Assembly: GCA_903813345.2 (NCBI GenBank) | Contig: CAIIXF020000005.1 | Coordinates: 22,945,375 to 23,005,374 of the forward strand | DNA: 60,000 bases | Source of the DNA: Owenia fusiformis | Taxonomy: Eukaryota; Annelida; Polychaeta; Sabellida; Oweniidae | Reading direction: 5' to 3' | Shown: in pieces, positions 25,259-37,562 of the stretch | How positions within the stretch are numbered: the first letter of the stretch is position 1 | Layout: every line of letters begins with the position of its first letter | Made by a program: the position numbers and the translations under genes | The notes under the pieces: model-generated | Databases searched by the model: none | The model's input: the letters and a program-made list of their open reading frames with translations, nothing else | Told to the model about the DNA's origin: nothing

Positions 25259-26416
25259 TACAGTAAAACCTGTCTAATTAGAAAATGCTCACATTTCAAG
25301 GTTTTAACATGGAAATCTATGATTGGTTAAGGCGACGCTATATTAAATAATAAGTACAAAAAATGACTGCCATATTTTTTTGATAAAGACACATGTTTTT
25401 AAAATCTGTTTACCTTGTATATGAATTGTGTATCTTGACTAATGAAACATGTCAAAGTTAACATCACACATAAACGCATTTTTCCAAACTATGAATTGGA
25501 GGTGCATGGATCCCCAAAGCTAGCATGAAGAGTGCGAAGTGAGGCTAATTTTGGAAAGTTCAAGGAGTAGCCTTGCAACAGTCACACATTTGCAAGAGTC
25601 TAAAATTTCCACAAATCATCTTACCTTTCCCAGGAACAACGAAGGAGCATGAAAATGTGCACTTCTTGCATTGTTAGAGTATAATAAACCTCAAACCATT
25701 GTAAATTCCAAATATTTCAGGTCCACATTTTGTTTGCCAGAACTACTTCTAGACTTCCTGATTAATCCTCATGCAAGTTTTGTGACTACACCAAGTGGCA
25801 TGGATTATCACTTGTATGTTTTATCTATTACAGTGTAATTATCATGATAGATACATGATAGAGGCTTTATGAATGATAAACAATGGAAACATGAATGAAG
25901 ATAACTCTGGACTAAAAAATAGTTCCAGGAAACAAAATGGTGGACATGAAATATTTAGAATTCACAATGGTTTGAGCTTTATTATACTCTAACAATGCAA
26001 GAAGTACACATTTTCGTGCTCCTTCGTTGTTCCTTGGTAAGGTAAGATGATTTGTGGAAATTTTAGACTCTTGCAAATGTGTGACTGTTGCAAGGCTACT
26101 CCTTGAAACTTTCAAAAATTAGCCTCACTTCGCACTCTTCATGCTAGCTTTGGGGATCCATGCACCTCGAATTCATAGTTTGGAAAAATGCGTTTATGTG
26201 TGATGTTAACTTTGACATGTTTCATTAGTCAAGATACACAAATCATATACAAGGTAAACAGATTTTAAAAACATGTGTCTTTATCAAAAAAATATGGCAG
26301 TCATTTTTTGTACTTTTTATTTAATATAGCGTCGCCTTAAATGGAACTGAAAATGTGTTCATACTGAGAGGTGTTTACATTGAGAGGTGTTTGTATATAC
26401 ATGTTTTACTACAGTT
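25259..26416. mobile_element. Older TIR repeat split by a nested foldback
   Basis: Outer left sequence TACAGTAAAACCTGTCTAAT (from 25259) and outer right sequence CATGTTTTACTACAGT (to 26416) are imperfect inverted ends. The right side also repeats GAGAGGTGTTT twice. The whole TTAA foldback at 25331-26336 lies between, so the outer copy was in place first. Ends of this type (ACAGTAAAACCTGT) are common in short TA-target repeats of marine invertebrates; that assignment is from memory. Confidence 0.55.
25331..26336. mobile_element. 1,006-bp foldback element, TSD TTAA
   Basis: Ends GGCGACGCTATATT and AATATAGCGTCGCC are perfect inverted repeats flanked by TTAA on both sides (25327-25330, 26337-26340). 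The arms are ~410 bp and very similar, with landmarks such as GGATCCCCAAAGCTAGCATG and its inverse. The ~180-bp loop (25740-25915) is unique. TTAA targets are typical of piggyBac and Kolobok transposons. No transposase is present. The 67-residue minus ORF at 25912-26115 is just an open stretch of one arm. Confidence 0.92.
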
Positions 26417-26879
26417 GATATTAAGGGCAAACTGATAGGTATCTCTGTCTCGACCCTTCATTGTTTTTATTTCGCAAAACATTACATATTCATGACTGTA
26501 GTCATGTAGGCCTTGTGTTTCTATTCTCTCCCCCCCAACACTATGTATTTTTCACATATGATTGTTTGGTTGTTTATGTGCACATGCCTAATGATTAAGG
26601 ATAACTCCTATTATCTCTCCTCCCAGGGGATATGCTTATGAAAAATCAAATCTATTTCTAGAGTTGTATACATAATATTATAACTTACTGATAACTTATT
26701 TGGTTAACGTTTATAAAGATAAATGGTTATTTAAATAATAGATTATTAATGGAGGAGAGCTGATGCCAGATTTAAATGATGAAATTAGGTTGAAAAGGTC
26801 AGGAGTGAAGGAATATTAGAATATATTGAAGAATGGCATTTTAAATACCCTTTGCATTCGTTTGACTTCACTTCTTAAG

Positions 26880-27250
26880 AGAGAGCTTCGTCTTCACTCT
26901 TTCAAACTAAAATAAACCTGTGAACTCACCGCGCCAATCAGTGTTCATCGGCCAAATTTGACCGACGTTCTATATATGGTCATTCCTTCTGACGTCATCG
27001 TTGAGCCCGGAATTGACCAATGACATGCGCATATTTAATTAGAACGCATTTGGCGTATGTTTCTTCAAGTTCGCTGATTGGTGGAAGAAAGGTCAGTGCC
27101 TAGGTCAGAACGTGATTTATTACCCAAACTATCACCTGTACCCGTCGTGGGGGCGGGGCTACTAAACTGTAATATGGTCTCTACTAGGCAGAGTGTAGTT
27201 TAACTAGACTCTGCACGCAGGGTACATTTTAAAGGATGATGTTGTTGCTT
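26880..27250. promoter_or_regulatory. GC-richer patch with promoter-like motifs
   Basis: Within AT-rich surroundings this ~370-bp patch has CGCGCCAATCAGTG, TTCTGACGTCATCG (CRE-type), ACCAATGAC, GCTGATTGGTGG (inverted CCAAT), a GC box GTGGGGGCGGGGCTA and several CpG. Near its right end is a strong hairpin (27188-27214). It could be a promoter or enhancer, or a GC-rich transposon fragment. I see no first exon on either side that I can support. Confidence 0.35.
27188..27214. other. Short perfect-stem hairpin
   Basis: GCAGAGT and ACTCTGC pair, with an inner TAGT/ACTA stem, in GCAGAGTGTAGTTTAACTAG plus ACTCTGC. There is no T-run or RNA-gene context, so its role is unknown. Confidence 0.6.
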
Positions 27251-28204
27251 TGGAATCTCCTTTTAATCATAGTGACATAACTCTCTGCTGAATTTTGAAA
27301 AAAAGGTTGACCTCCTGAACTTGGTGATCAGTGATCATTAATTCATTACTCCTGTTGAAAATGCTGTTTTCTCATGTTTAATTCTTGGCACTCTTTAAAA
27401 TTGTGAGTGAAACATATGCATTTTTTTCATCTCAAACAATTGTGAGTATATTCATCATGGTGGGTTGCTTCATTCTTTGATAAATCATTTTCTTTTGTTA
27501 TATTCTGAATTTCATAATATGACCAAAATGTAATTTTGTTCATGGTTGAAAAGGGATTAAGAATCTGTGGACATTTATTGCCTGACTGAGGCTTAGATAG
27601 AGTTTATCAGGCTACTTTAGATTCTAGATCATTTCATTAGGGTTTGAAATCAATAGGGGATGTATCAAAGTTATTCAATTATGGAAAATCAGATTAGAAA
27701 ACTTGGAACTCTATTAGTTCAATATTTGTTTCAGAAGCTTGTTTGTTCATTGATTTCATCTTAATGCTTCTTTGCCTGATCCTATGAATTGCTCACAAAC
27801 TTCAATCAATTCAATTTTCTTTAATTTTGTGTTCATGTTTTGCTCATACATAATTTGATGATAAGGTATATGCTTTGATCTAGTCAAAGTTTGTGCCAGA
27901 ATACATATATTTGCGCTGTTATAGAAATCAGGTGGTCCAAAGACTTCTCACTCAGAACATTTGCTTCTAAAAAAGGTTTGTACTTTCCAGGGACTTTTAA
28001 TTTGGTGTTGGAACGCCTTTTCTTGTTTTCTATGAATATTTCAAGGCATTGTTTGAAAGGTTTAGGACAGTCCCTTATTTGATGTATCAATCTAATGAGA
28101 GAATTTGATGCATAGCAAGGTCTCCTTGCAATTAACTTCTCAGAGTTAATAATGACCAATTAATCCACAGAGTAATGTGGCTTCTCCAATAATAATGGTC
28201 TGCT

Positions 28205-29399
28205 AATGTTCATGCATTGTCTCAATAATTTTGAAAATTTAATTGAAGTTTCTAATTTGTTTGCATTTCTTATATTTACTTGCACTTTATATACAATGTA
28301 TAATCTGGTGTATACTATATTCACTCTTCTGTTATTCCTAAATCGACTTCCTCCCCTCTATTTTGAAAATAAAAAACTTGACCCCCATGCTATTTTCTGC
28401 AAGGATTCCTCTGCTTAATTCAACTGATTTCAATTAGGATTTTACTGTGCATTGTCTGATGTTAGAGTGACCAGTTTCAAGATTTATTTGGGAGACACAT
28501 CTTCACATATTGGAATCTCCTCCATCGTTTACAGCCTGAATTAAGAAGTAGGTAGTAGCATTGATTTAATCAATTTATGCTATATTTGCAGTGATACAGA
28601 TTTCTGATCTGATATATTCTTTATGATGTCATCTCACATGAGTGACCACCATTTAAAACATGTTTAGTTCATTTTGATTAAACCCATATCATCTTCAACT
28701 AACAGTATGTGTTATACTAATTGCCCATATTGTGGTCAAATGCCACAAAAAAAACATTTACAAAAACGGTATGATCAGTCAAAATTAATTGTTGATGTTA
28801 TGGCTTTGGAGGTCTCTGATTGGCTTAATCTAACTCAAGAGGGATTAAAGTCACTCTATGCTAAATCTGAAATGAGTTGCCAAATCTGAAGTGAGCTGAT
28901 GTCATGAAGGCAGATTTTGACAATACCCTTATTCGTAAAAGTGATGTACTAATTGTCAATATTGTGGACAATTGTCAGTTTCAAAGTGGTATGTTCTGTC
29001 AAAATTAATCATATGATATTGTCTTTTGTCTAAAGGGGCCTATGATTGGCTTGATTGAATATGAGAGGGATTAAAGTCAAAATCCACTTCAGCTGATGTC
29101 AGGAACAGCTTTTTGAGTTAAAACTGTAACAAAAATACTCTTTATTGGGACTTGTCAACATTTGTCAATTTTTATGGAATACCACTTGAATTATTGTATA
29201 ACTTAAGGCAACCCATGGCTAAGTGTATCCAGGCTATATTTTGAAACATAGAATAAAGTCAAAATTTGAGAAATTATGAATTTATAAATATGACAGGCAT
29301 CAAGTGATTACTTTTGATTGTATAGAAATTTCAGAAAATCTGAAGCTTTATTTAATTTCTAGAGAGAAATCATGTGGAATAAGGGTGAGCAGACAGACA
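28205..29399. mobile_element. Paired long-TIR element (arms 28205-28400 and 29231-29399)
   Basis: The left arm follows GGTCTGCTAATGTTCATGCA. The right arm ends GGAATAAGGGTGAGCAGACA plus GAC, one of the clearest family termini. The ~830-bp interior contains a diverged direct duplication (28695-28925 and 28950-29125). Confidence 0.5.
28695..29125 (+). repeat. Two diverged direct copies, ~250 bp each
   Basis: The first copy has ACTAATTGCCCATATTGTGG, GTCAAAATTAATTGTTGATG, TGATTGGCTTAATC and GAGGGATTAAAGTCA. The second repeats these in the same order with changes (ACTAATTGTCAATATTGTGG, ATGATTGGCTTGATTG). Both also contain GAGCTGATGTCA or CAGCTGATGTCA. No protein is recognised. Confidence 0.75.
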
Positions 29400-29784
29400 T
29401 TTCAATACATGACAAGAGCTCTGTTGAAGTTGAGAGGTGAAATGTATTTAAATAACTAGGAGTGACACTTATTGTGTGAGAGTAGCCATTTTCTGGTTTA
29501 ATCCTGCTTCAAAAATACTTGAATGAATGTTGATTTCCTGTTTTAAAAAAATATCATAGTGACGTGCGGTCAAAAGGAAAATAAGCATTATATTCAAAGA
29601 AAGTTTTTAATTAACCTAGAATAGAAATCTTAAATTACCTGACTCAGTTTATTAATTTCTTTATTTGGATTGTTGACAAATGAAATTGTGGTTTCTAATT
29701 ATACCTGCCCACACACAACATTGGAAACTTAGTATACCTAAGGTATATGGTAAAGATATCATTATATCTTTTGCTGAATAAAAT

Positions 29785-30110
29785 TCATAGTGACACAATA
29801 AAACCAGACCAATTATATTTATAGCAATTATAGAATAATAATTCAGAATTCTTTATACTAAATGCATTTAAAAGTGCTTGAATTTTAGCTTTGTGCAATG
29901 ACCAAAATATTTTGGCAAAGAACTCATGTTGACCCAACAAATTATGGTTTAGGCCAAAATAGTGGAAAATGTTATCATTGAGTCTTATGACCCGAAATTG
30001 AAGTTTGGCATTCAATAAATTGGAATCAGGAGACTGGAGTCCCCTCTGAATATTTTCCTTATTTCGTAATATTTTACGATCTTGCCAAAATGGGTTAGGT
30101 ATTAATAGTG
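29785..30110 (-). pseudogene. Possible decayed retrotransposon fragment
   Basis: On the minus strand a long open stretch reads PFWQDRKILRNKENIQRGLQ then SPDSNLLNAK and continues to a stop near 29785. The P-F-W and RG(L)Q...SP pieces recall parts of non-LTR retrotransposon ORF2 proteins, but no block is long enough to be sure. It could equally be chance open AT-rich sequence. Confidence 0.22.
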
Positions 30111-31669
30111 TCCCAGAGGTTTGTAATTGAATCTTTTATGGTCTGTGTATTGACCATGTTACAATATGTTTTCAGTGTAGACCAAAGAAAACATTTAATT
30201 ATGTAAATTTGAGCAACTAAATTAATTTTGATCCCAAATTGAGTAATTTCTTGGTCGATCCCCATGATTCCAGTTTCAGTTTGTTTCTATCAAAATCTTT
30301 AGAAGAGTGAAGGGAAAGGGAAGTAAAACTAAAAAGTAAACTGTAACTGAAACATTTTCTCCATTCACAAAGCTTCAAAAGTACATTTCTTTTACTTCTT
30401 ACAGTAGTTCATTTCTTCCCATGAATCTAATCTCAATCTCATGGATATGGGAAAATGATATCATTTGCTTGATATTAAAGAGGAAAATTTGTATTGTAGA
30501 TATTTTGTATATATTTCTTAACATGATTTTTTACTCTGACAACATTTTTAGGAAAGCAACATTAATCAACGAACTTGAAATCCTTAGGGATTGAGAGTTT
30601 GCAGAGACAAAGAAGGAGGCAAGATCACACTGGATGAAATGCTAGGAGATTGCAATTTTAATCCCATCAAAGTAAAAGCACTTGAACATTTTTGAGGTCT
30701 ACCTTCGTTGACCCTCCACCATGTCCACGTGTCAGTATTAAGTCATATTTCAACACAAGTTGATGACAAACATTCATTATCTCACTTACGAATGGCTTAT
30801 ATGATTAAAACATACTGTTTAGAAGTGCACAAGATTCCTAGTTTTGCCAAGATTTCAAATGAAGGTGTGATTATAATAAGCAGTTGTGTCAATCATACAA
30901 TTTACAAAACCATATGAATTTGTTGTTCAATTTATGAAATTAGAATGTACAACCTATAAAATGTAAAAATTTCCCAGCATAGGTTTAAATTGTGTGGAAA
31001 AGAGATTGAAGAAGTATAATTTAGGGACCCTTTCAATGAGTCTTATTCTTCCATATTGTACACATTCTCTTGTTACCCAAGTATAAAGCATAATTTATTT
31101 TAAAGAGACATGTTTAGATTGCTTTATGAGTTGTAGTTGTGTGTTGAGTAGATGTCTTGGGGTAGACTATTCAGAGTGATACACATATCCAGTTTTAAAC
31201 ATGTTTTAATGCTAATGGGCACCTCTTAAAATTTGCATAAACTACATTGTAATTCTGTTTTTTCAGGAAACTAAAACATTTAAGTTTAAAAGTCATTTCA
31301 AGATAATATGATAAATATCATGGGCTATGCCCGAACAGAATTCTGTTAATTGTGTGGTAAACCCTTTTTGTCACTATCTTAGAGACTGAGAGTGTATTTT
31401 CTTGATTTTCAGACAAGATGGGAATCATGGTATGAAAATATACAATTTTAGGTAAAACTTATCGGGAGATATTACAGAGAATATGACAATATCACCAATG
31501 TTACCATTTATTCGGATGCCAATCTAGCACAAGCAAAACATTAGTGTCAGTAGTTATATGAAGATAACGAACAGATAGTAGTTGGGCAGACCAATGTTAT
31601 ATAGCTACCTTGGGGCACAAGTCACGTTATGTGAGCATTCTATTGCAAACACACAGCATTACAGGTATG

Positions 31670-31845
31670 TCATGATGGTCGTGTTTTGAAATGGAAAATA
31701 GATGGGAAAAAGTCGGAATATGTGGAAATGATGTAATTATTAATGAAGTATGGACTCTCTAAATTGTGAAGAAACTCAAGAATATCTGACAATTCATTCA
31801 AATTTTAGAGAGAAAATCCATAAAATGAGTATGAAGAGATGACCT
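31670..31845 (-). repeat. ~180-bp dispersed repeat copy, inverted
   Basis: It contains CATGATGGTCGTGTTTTGAA, CAATTCATTCAAATTTTAGAG and ATAAAATGAGTATGAAGAG, the family arm in minus orientation. No left partner is recognisable upstream. Confidence 0.65.
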
Positions 31846-34028
31846 GGGGTGAATTACAAACACAGTGATGTAATCCCCAATTGCTATCATCAAGTAGTTT
31901 CTTTACCTGGTACAATCATGTTCAATGTATTGCTGTTATGAGGAAGTTATTTTGCCTTATTGTTTTTGGTTTTGTATTAAAACACAAGTGTGTTTACTGT
32001 ATTATATCTAGTACATTAGCATATAAAAAAGGGTATCTATATTGATACTGGTATATGTATTCAGAAAACACTGATGTGGCTTGTTGCTTGCATGCTAATG
32101 AAACTTATATACTACTGTATAATGACAAAATCTTGGTTGAAAACACTTGTTCCTTTAATGTCCACCAAAGCCCTGTGGGGTACAAAAACTTAAATTGCTG
32201 TTTTTGCAATTACACGGACAATTTGAGCAAACTAAAAGGTAAATTATTGTAAGGCAATTAATGTGGATTGGCATGGGGCGCTATAGAATGTACATGGAAG
32301 GTCACTGGGGTTTGATTATAGTCTCACACTGGGATCCAAATTTCCCTACTGGGCACATTTTAAAGCTTGTATTTATAATAAACAGTCTGTATGCCTGTCC
32401 TTTCTCTGTACACAAATGTATTTATGTATTTTTTTAATGTTTATTAAAACTTACTTCAATTATGTATTTTCTTAGTGTTGCATTAATTCTTTGTATTGTC
32501 CCCTCCCCTTGTATTGTTTTACATTAGAATGTGTATAGGGGTCTTTAAGTCACATGCTTGTAGTATAAATAGTCTTTAATTTATAAATAACTAAAGATTA
32601 ATATGTATTCACTTCCCTAATCACTTGAAAGTTAATCTATATAGGTATGCTTCTAGTTTGTCATGAATTGAAGAGCTCTTCACGTGCCTTATAAACCTTC
32701 TAAACACTCCCGAGTATCCATGTCTCACACCTCTGGAGTATGTGTTGGTTAAATATTAAACTTGGTGTCAATGAAACAATACTCCTTAACTACTGTATCA
32801 GTAGCTAAGGTAATTCATTTCAGAACTTTTTGAATGACCCTCTTTTAATCAGGACTTCCTTCATTGTAAGTGTTTTGTTTTTATGAAGAAGAGAACATTT
32901 CAAAATCTGATGGATGGAAGTTATACTAGAGATAGCCATAGTTAGTATTAGGATCATTTGAAATTTTTCTCTGATATTCTAGCAAACTTGATATTCAAGT
33001 TGAAGTAGATGTATTTCTTTGCCATGTCAGATATAGTGTTAATCAATTGACAAATTTTACATGTGTAGAGCAAATATGTTTTTGAATGATCTTTTAATGT
33101 TATCAAAGCCCTTGTTCAATTTTGCCAGAGGCCATCACTTGCTGTTATTGCTCATCTAGCATGCCTTTATTACCTTTATAACATTGGCAAAAACCAGATA
33201 ATAGATTTATAATACACAGATTCCTAAGTTTTTTGAGAAAATATTTTCTTTCTCTGACACTCCTCCCAAGTTTTTAAAGCATCTGAAAAGGCATTCACAT
33301 CATTTTGTACATTTTACATACACACTAAGAATCCCTTTGTTCACTTAGTTTTCACTGAACATAAGTTCAAATATATTTAATGCCTATGATTAACTGAATG
33401 TGTTTTAACTGTATAGTAATTGTATGCTTCTGACCAATATTTGTGTTTTAATAGAAGCACAACATGCAAACCTTAACCTAACGACCTTTCTATACAATTG
33501 AGTAAATTCTGATAACATATATTTGTTGATAAAAAGTATTTGCTAAACAAGACAGTTATTCAATTAACTTAAAGTTGAATATTGAAAACTAGGTCAGTTT
33601 TATCAGAATTTCCTTTCAAATGCCCTCTGTTTCTATATAAAGCAGACCCGATGATACCATGACCCTGCTTGGTGGTATCATGGCTGTGCCATTGGGCCTA
33701 ATGTATTAGTTACATCAGCAGTGGGTTCAGCTCAATGTGGATCCTCAAATGCTCATGGTATCAGCATGTCTACTTTAAACCTGTGTATATGGAAAAAGGA
33801 AACAGAAAGGGCGTGGCTTGCAACAATGGCGAAAAATATTTATTATAACATGTACTTATTTACATGTGATATTGAAATCCAGGCTCTATTTTTCTATTTT
33901 GTCATAGGAGTCATGCCGGATTCAGGATTTTATTATTGATTTTGAAATATTTTAAGTACGACATTTATTGACCCTGTCATAGGAGATTTCATGTTACTAG
34001 GTACACTTAAATTCCACAGTTAAACTTA

Positions 34029-37000
34029 TAGGTAGTAAGCTAGCACCCAAAAATGTATTAGTTCGTGAACAAATTGAAATTACTTGTTTCTTATGTATTT
34101 TTATATGATACTTCAGAAAATGTTTGTCTGATGCGCCGTATCCGGGGCGAAAGTTGTCAAATTGGCGTTTTCGACCCTAAAATGGAAAATTACAAGGGGT
34201 ACTTAATCATCATTGAATAAATCTTTCAGTTGGTCTTCAATCATCATAATAATTTTATGGGGAGTTGATTGGATCATGCTGAGGTAGTATGTTAAGTTTC
34301 AATCACCTGTCACTCATGGTTGCCATGGAAACCACAATTTTCATTGAAAAATCCTTAATTTTGGCAAAATCTATACAGGTACATAATATAGAATGTGGAT
34401 TATTTTTCAAATCAACAGATATAAGAATATCTTAGCACACCCAAAATGGCCAGGGAAGTTCAAGCATTTGTTGAAGCATAAAGGATATTGCAATTTATAT
34501 AATTGGTAAGTGTCAAAGACCATACTACTACATAAGTGATCAAAAGTGGGCGTCGCCCCCATAATTGTAAATGATGACCATTCTCTGAAAAGACAGAGTT
34601 TAACTTGACTTTTGAGATACATTTATATTGAAGTTCTTTGAATATACCTAATATCATGCATTTCTGGTAAATAATGTACATATAAGTGTAAAAGTTGTTG
34701 CATGGGGAGTGGGGGGGGGGGTGGTAGTAACAGAATTTGGAGGGGCAGAGCTAATCAGCCTTTGTATAATTCTCATTTATATAGTTCTTGATTTTCAAAT
34801 GTTAAATCTTCTGGGTCTTCTTCATTTTCATTTCAATATATAGGTACTACATTTTACATGATTGGTGTCAAAGACCATACCATTACATAAGTGATCAAAA
34901 GTAGGCATCACCACCTTCATAATAGTAGATGATTACCATTCTCTATAAATACAGGGTTCAAGTAGAATTTTCGAGATAGAGATATATTTATCATTTATAT
35001 TTCTTTGATTATACTTAATATCAACCATTTCAGGTAAATAAAGTACATCTCACTGGTGTCAGTTGAGAAGATATACCAAATATTCCATTCTATTGAGGTG
35101 AATACATGTTTATCTTTCCCTCAGTATGATTCCCGCAGCCCGAAGGGAAAGGGAAATATACCTGAGGGAAAGATGAACATGTATTCACCGAAAATAGAAT
35201 GGAATATTTTTGATTTATTATTTCATTTGAATGTTCTACAAATTAAGTGTATTTCTTTTAACCATTTAATACATAAATACAATATAAATGTGCTCATCTG
35301 AATATAACCACTCTAACTACAGTCACTATTAGTTCGATGTAAATGCAAGATATTGCCATCGTTCACCCTCAAAAGTCACACGTGCAAGTTGACTTGTGAC
35401 ATCACTGGTTTATAAACATCAAGAACATGGCAACGGATACACCATTGCTATGAGTAACCATGCTCATACTACAAATATAAGCTGTGACGTCATAACAACG
35501 AAGTTTTGTTGCCATGCGTATCCAAGTATTTTATACTCCGTGGTATATACAGTTGAAAACGAGGCTGAGGCTGGAAACTGCAGGAAACAATGAAATACAC
35601 CTTAATATTTTTAATCTTGTGATCGGTTCTTATCCAATGAGAAAACATGAAAACTCCCCAAAATTTTTTGAATTTTCAACTTATGGTCTGCCATTACTAC
35701 AGCCCTCTTGATGTCACACATTACTCGTATTCCACCTTGTCAAGAGCTTACTACAAAGCACTTATCATGCATATGGCCCATATTGTAAACCCTGACATTC
35801 CAGCAGAAGATGGACATGGATGGAAACTGAATGACTCCACCATTGGGTATTGACTGGTATTCTCATACAAATGATTGTTGATATAGCATCAGATGATGAA
35901 TCAGAAAGACTCCAGAAGATGTATCTTATGAAATCCAGAACTGTGAAGATGAAATTGATATTTAATGCTGACTTGTTCCCCCACCCCTCCGAATTCTGTT
36001 ACTACCCCCCTCCCATACAATAACTATATACAGTATATTGAGATAACTAAGAAGACCCAGAAAATACTCTATGAAGAAGTCCAAAAGAAAGAATTTACAC
36101 TTAAGGCTGATTAACTCTGCCCCCTCCCAATACTGTTACTAACCCCACCCCTCCTCATGCAATAACCATTGCACTGAGTTGTACATTATTTACCCAAAAA
36201 TATAAAGTTATGATCAAAGAAGTCCAGTGTAAATGTATCTCAAGTCAAGTTTAACTCTGTATAGAGAATAGCAATCATCTACTCTAGTATGGGGGCGACG
36301 CCCACTTTTGATTACTTGTGTAATTGTATGTTCTTTGACACTGACCAATCATGTAAGTTGTAATATCCCATATATTGAGATGAATATGAAGAAGATCCAG
36401 AAGATGTACCCCATGAAATCCAGATATATGTAGATGGGATTTATACTTAAGGCTGATTAGCTCTGCCTCCTCCCAATTCTTTTACTAGCCCCCCTCTGTA
36501 CCCCCCCCCCCCATGCAATAACTATGACACTTAGATGTACATTATTTACCAGAAATGCTTTATATAAAATATAATCAAATAAGACCAGTGTAAATGTATC
36601 TCAAAGGTCATGTTAAACTCTGTTTTTATCAAGTATAGCAATCATCTACTATTATGGGGGCGACGCCCACTTTTGATCACTCATGTAATTGTATGTTCTT
36701 TGACACTGACCAATCATGTAAATTGCAATATCCTTTATATTTAAACAAATGTTTGAACTGTATTGGTTATTTTGAGTGTGCTAAAATGTGCTGATATGTA
36801 TTGATTCAAAAAATAATCCATATTCTACATGATGTACATGTTCAGGTTCTGCAAAATTAAGGATATTTTGAACGAAAATTGTGGTTTCCATGACAACCAT
36901 GAGTGACAGAGCATTGAAATTTTACATACTACCTCAGCATGATCCAATCAACTCCCCATAAAATTATTATGATGATTGAAGACTAACAGAATGATTTATT

Positions 37001-37187
37001 CAATGATGATAAAGTACCCCCTGTAATTTTCCATTTTGGGGTCGAAAACCCCATTTTGACAATTTTCGCCCCGGATATGGCGCGTCAGACAAACATGTTC
37101 TGAAGCATCACATAAAAATACATAAGATACAAGTAATTTCAATTTGTTCACGAACTAATACATTTTTGGGTGCTAGCTTACTACCTA
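34029..37187. mobile_element. 3.2-kb foldback element with repeated inner modules
   Basis: Ends are TAGGTAGTAAGCTAGCACCC and GGGTGCTAGCTTACTACCTA, flanked by TTA on both sides (34026-34028, 37188-37190). Arms are roughly 1 kb each and diverged by indels. The sub-module with GATCAAAAGTGGGCGTCGCC occurs twice in the left arm (34510 and 34865 regions) and inverted at least twice in the right arm (36290 and 36655 regions). Runs of G or C (34709-34719, 36500-36512) sit at mirrored places. The centre (35070-36000) carries a further palindrome. No transposase was seen. A 3-bp target would suit PIF/Harbinger, but the evidence is thin. Confidence 0.82.
35078..35211. repeat. Nested hairpin within the 3.2-kb foldback
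   Basis: Left AATATTCCATTCTATTGAGG...TTTCCCTCAG and right CTGAGGGAAAG...AGAATGGAATATT are inverse copies ~45 bp long around a CCCGCAGCCCGAAGGG centre. The flank to the right (35330-35500) holds GTGACATCACTGG and CTGTGACGTCATAAC, CRE-like sites. It is probably a separate small insertion. Confidence 0.75.
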
Positions 37188-37490
37188 TTAGATTATGACT
37201 AAGATAAGTCCTGCTTTGTAAAATTGTTTCAACTTATTGCAGTAGCTTTCTTATCAATTGTTAATCATACGAGGGTTGCCCCTAAAATATTAAGAATCTG
37301 ATAGCACCAGTTATTAAAACATGTTTGTGTATGTTTTTTGGGGTTGTATCCAGAGCTATGTATTCAAAACTTGATGTATTAAATACATTATATCAATAAC
37401 TCAGTAAGGTGTGTTTTAAATGGAATTTTACATTGTATATTTTCAGGTGTATGTTGGTGTGTACAGACATGAAATGAAAATTGTACTTAC

Positions 37491-37562
37491 AGTCGATACA
37501 GCTTTCCCATGTTAGCGAACAGCAAATCAGGAATATAGGCAAGTTTGTTGCGGTTCAAACGT
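37491..37562 (-). CDS. slit: Slit coding exon 4: third leucine-rich repeat
   Basis: This 72-bp exon has an acceptor CCATTGTAG and a donor GTAAGT. It reads RLNRNKLAYIPDLLFANM then GKLYR and a split Leu. The RLNRN opening, the P-(D/E)-LLF core and KLYRL match the third repeat of Slit D1. The next family exon should begin DLSEN(Q)I or similar; I did not find it between 1 and 37490. Confidence 0.93.

Larger units (their letters stand above)
29400..34025. other. Largely featureless 4.6 kb
   Basis: Apart from the possible retro-fragment at 29785-30110 and the repeat copy at 31670-31845, this holds only short unrecognised ORFs. A small hairpin with stem ATGATACCA/TGGTATCAT lies at 33651-33676. Confidence 0.5.

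Noticed and set aside
27884-28159. A 91-residue minus ORF (GKYKPFLEANVLSEKSLDHL...) as a gene
   Set aside because: It starts at a TTG, both strands are open, no splice sites or family motif support it, and its residues do not match a domain I know.
1-37490. miR-218, which lies in Slit introns of vertebrates
   Set aside because: I looked for its mature sequence (TTGTGCTTGATCTAACCATG) on the minus strand of the visible introns and left region and did not see it. The relevant intron is further downstream and probably outside the window.
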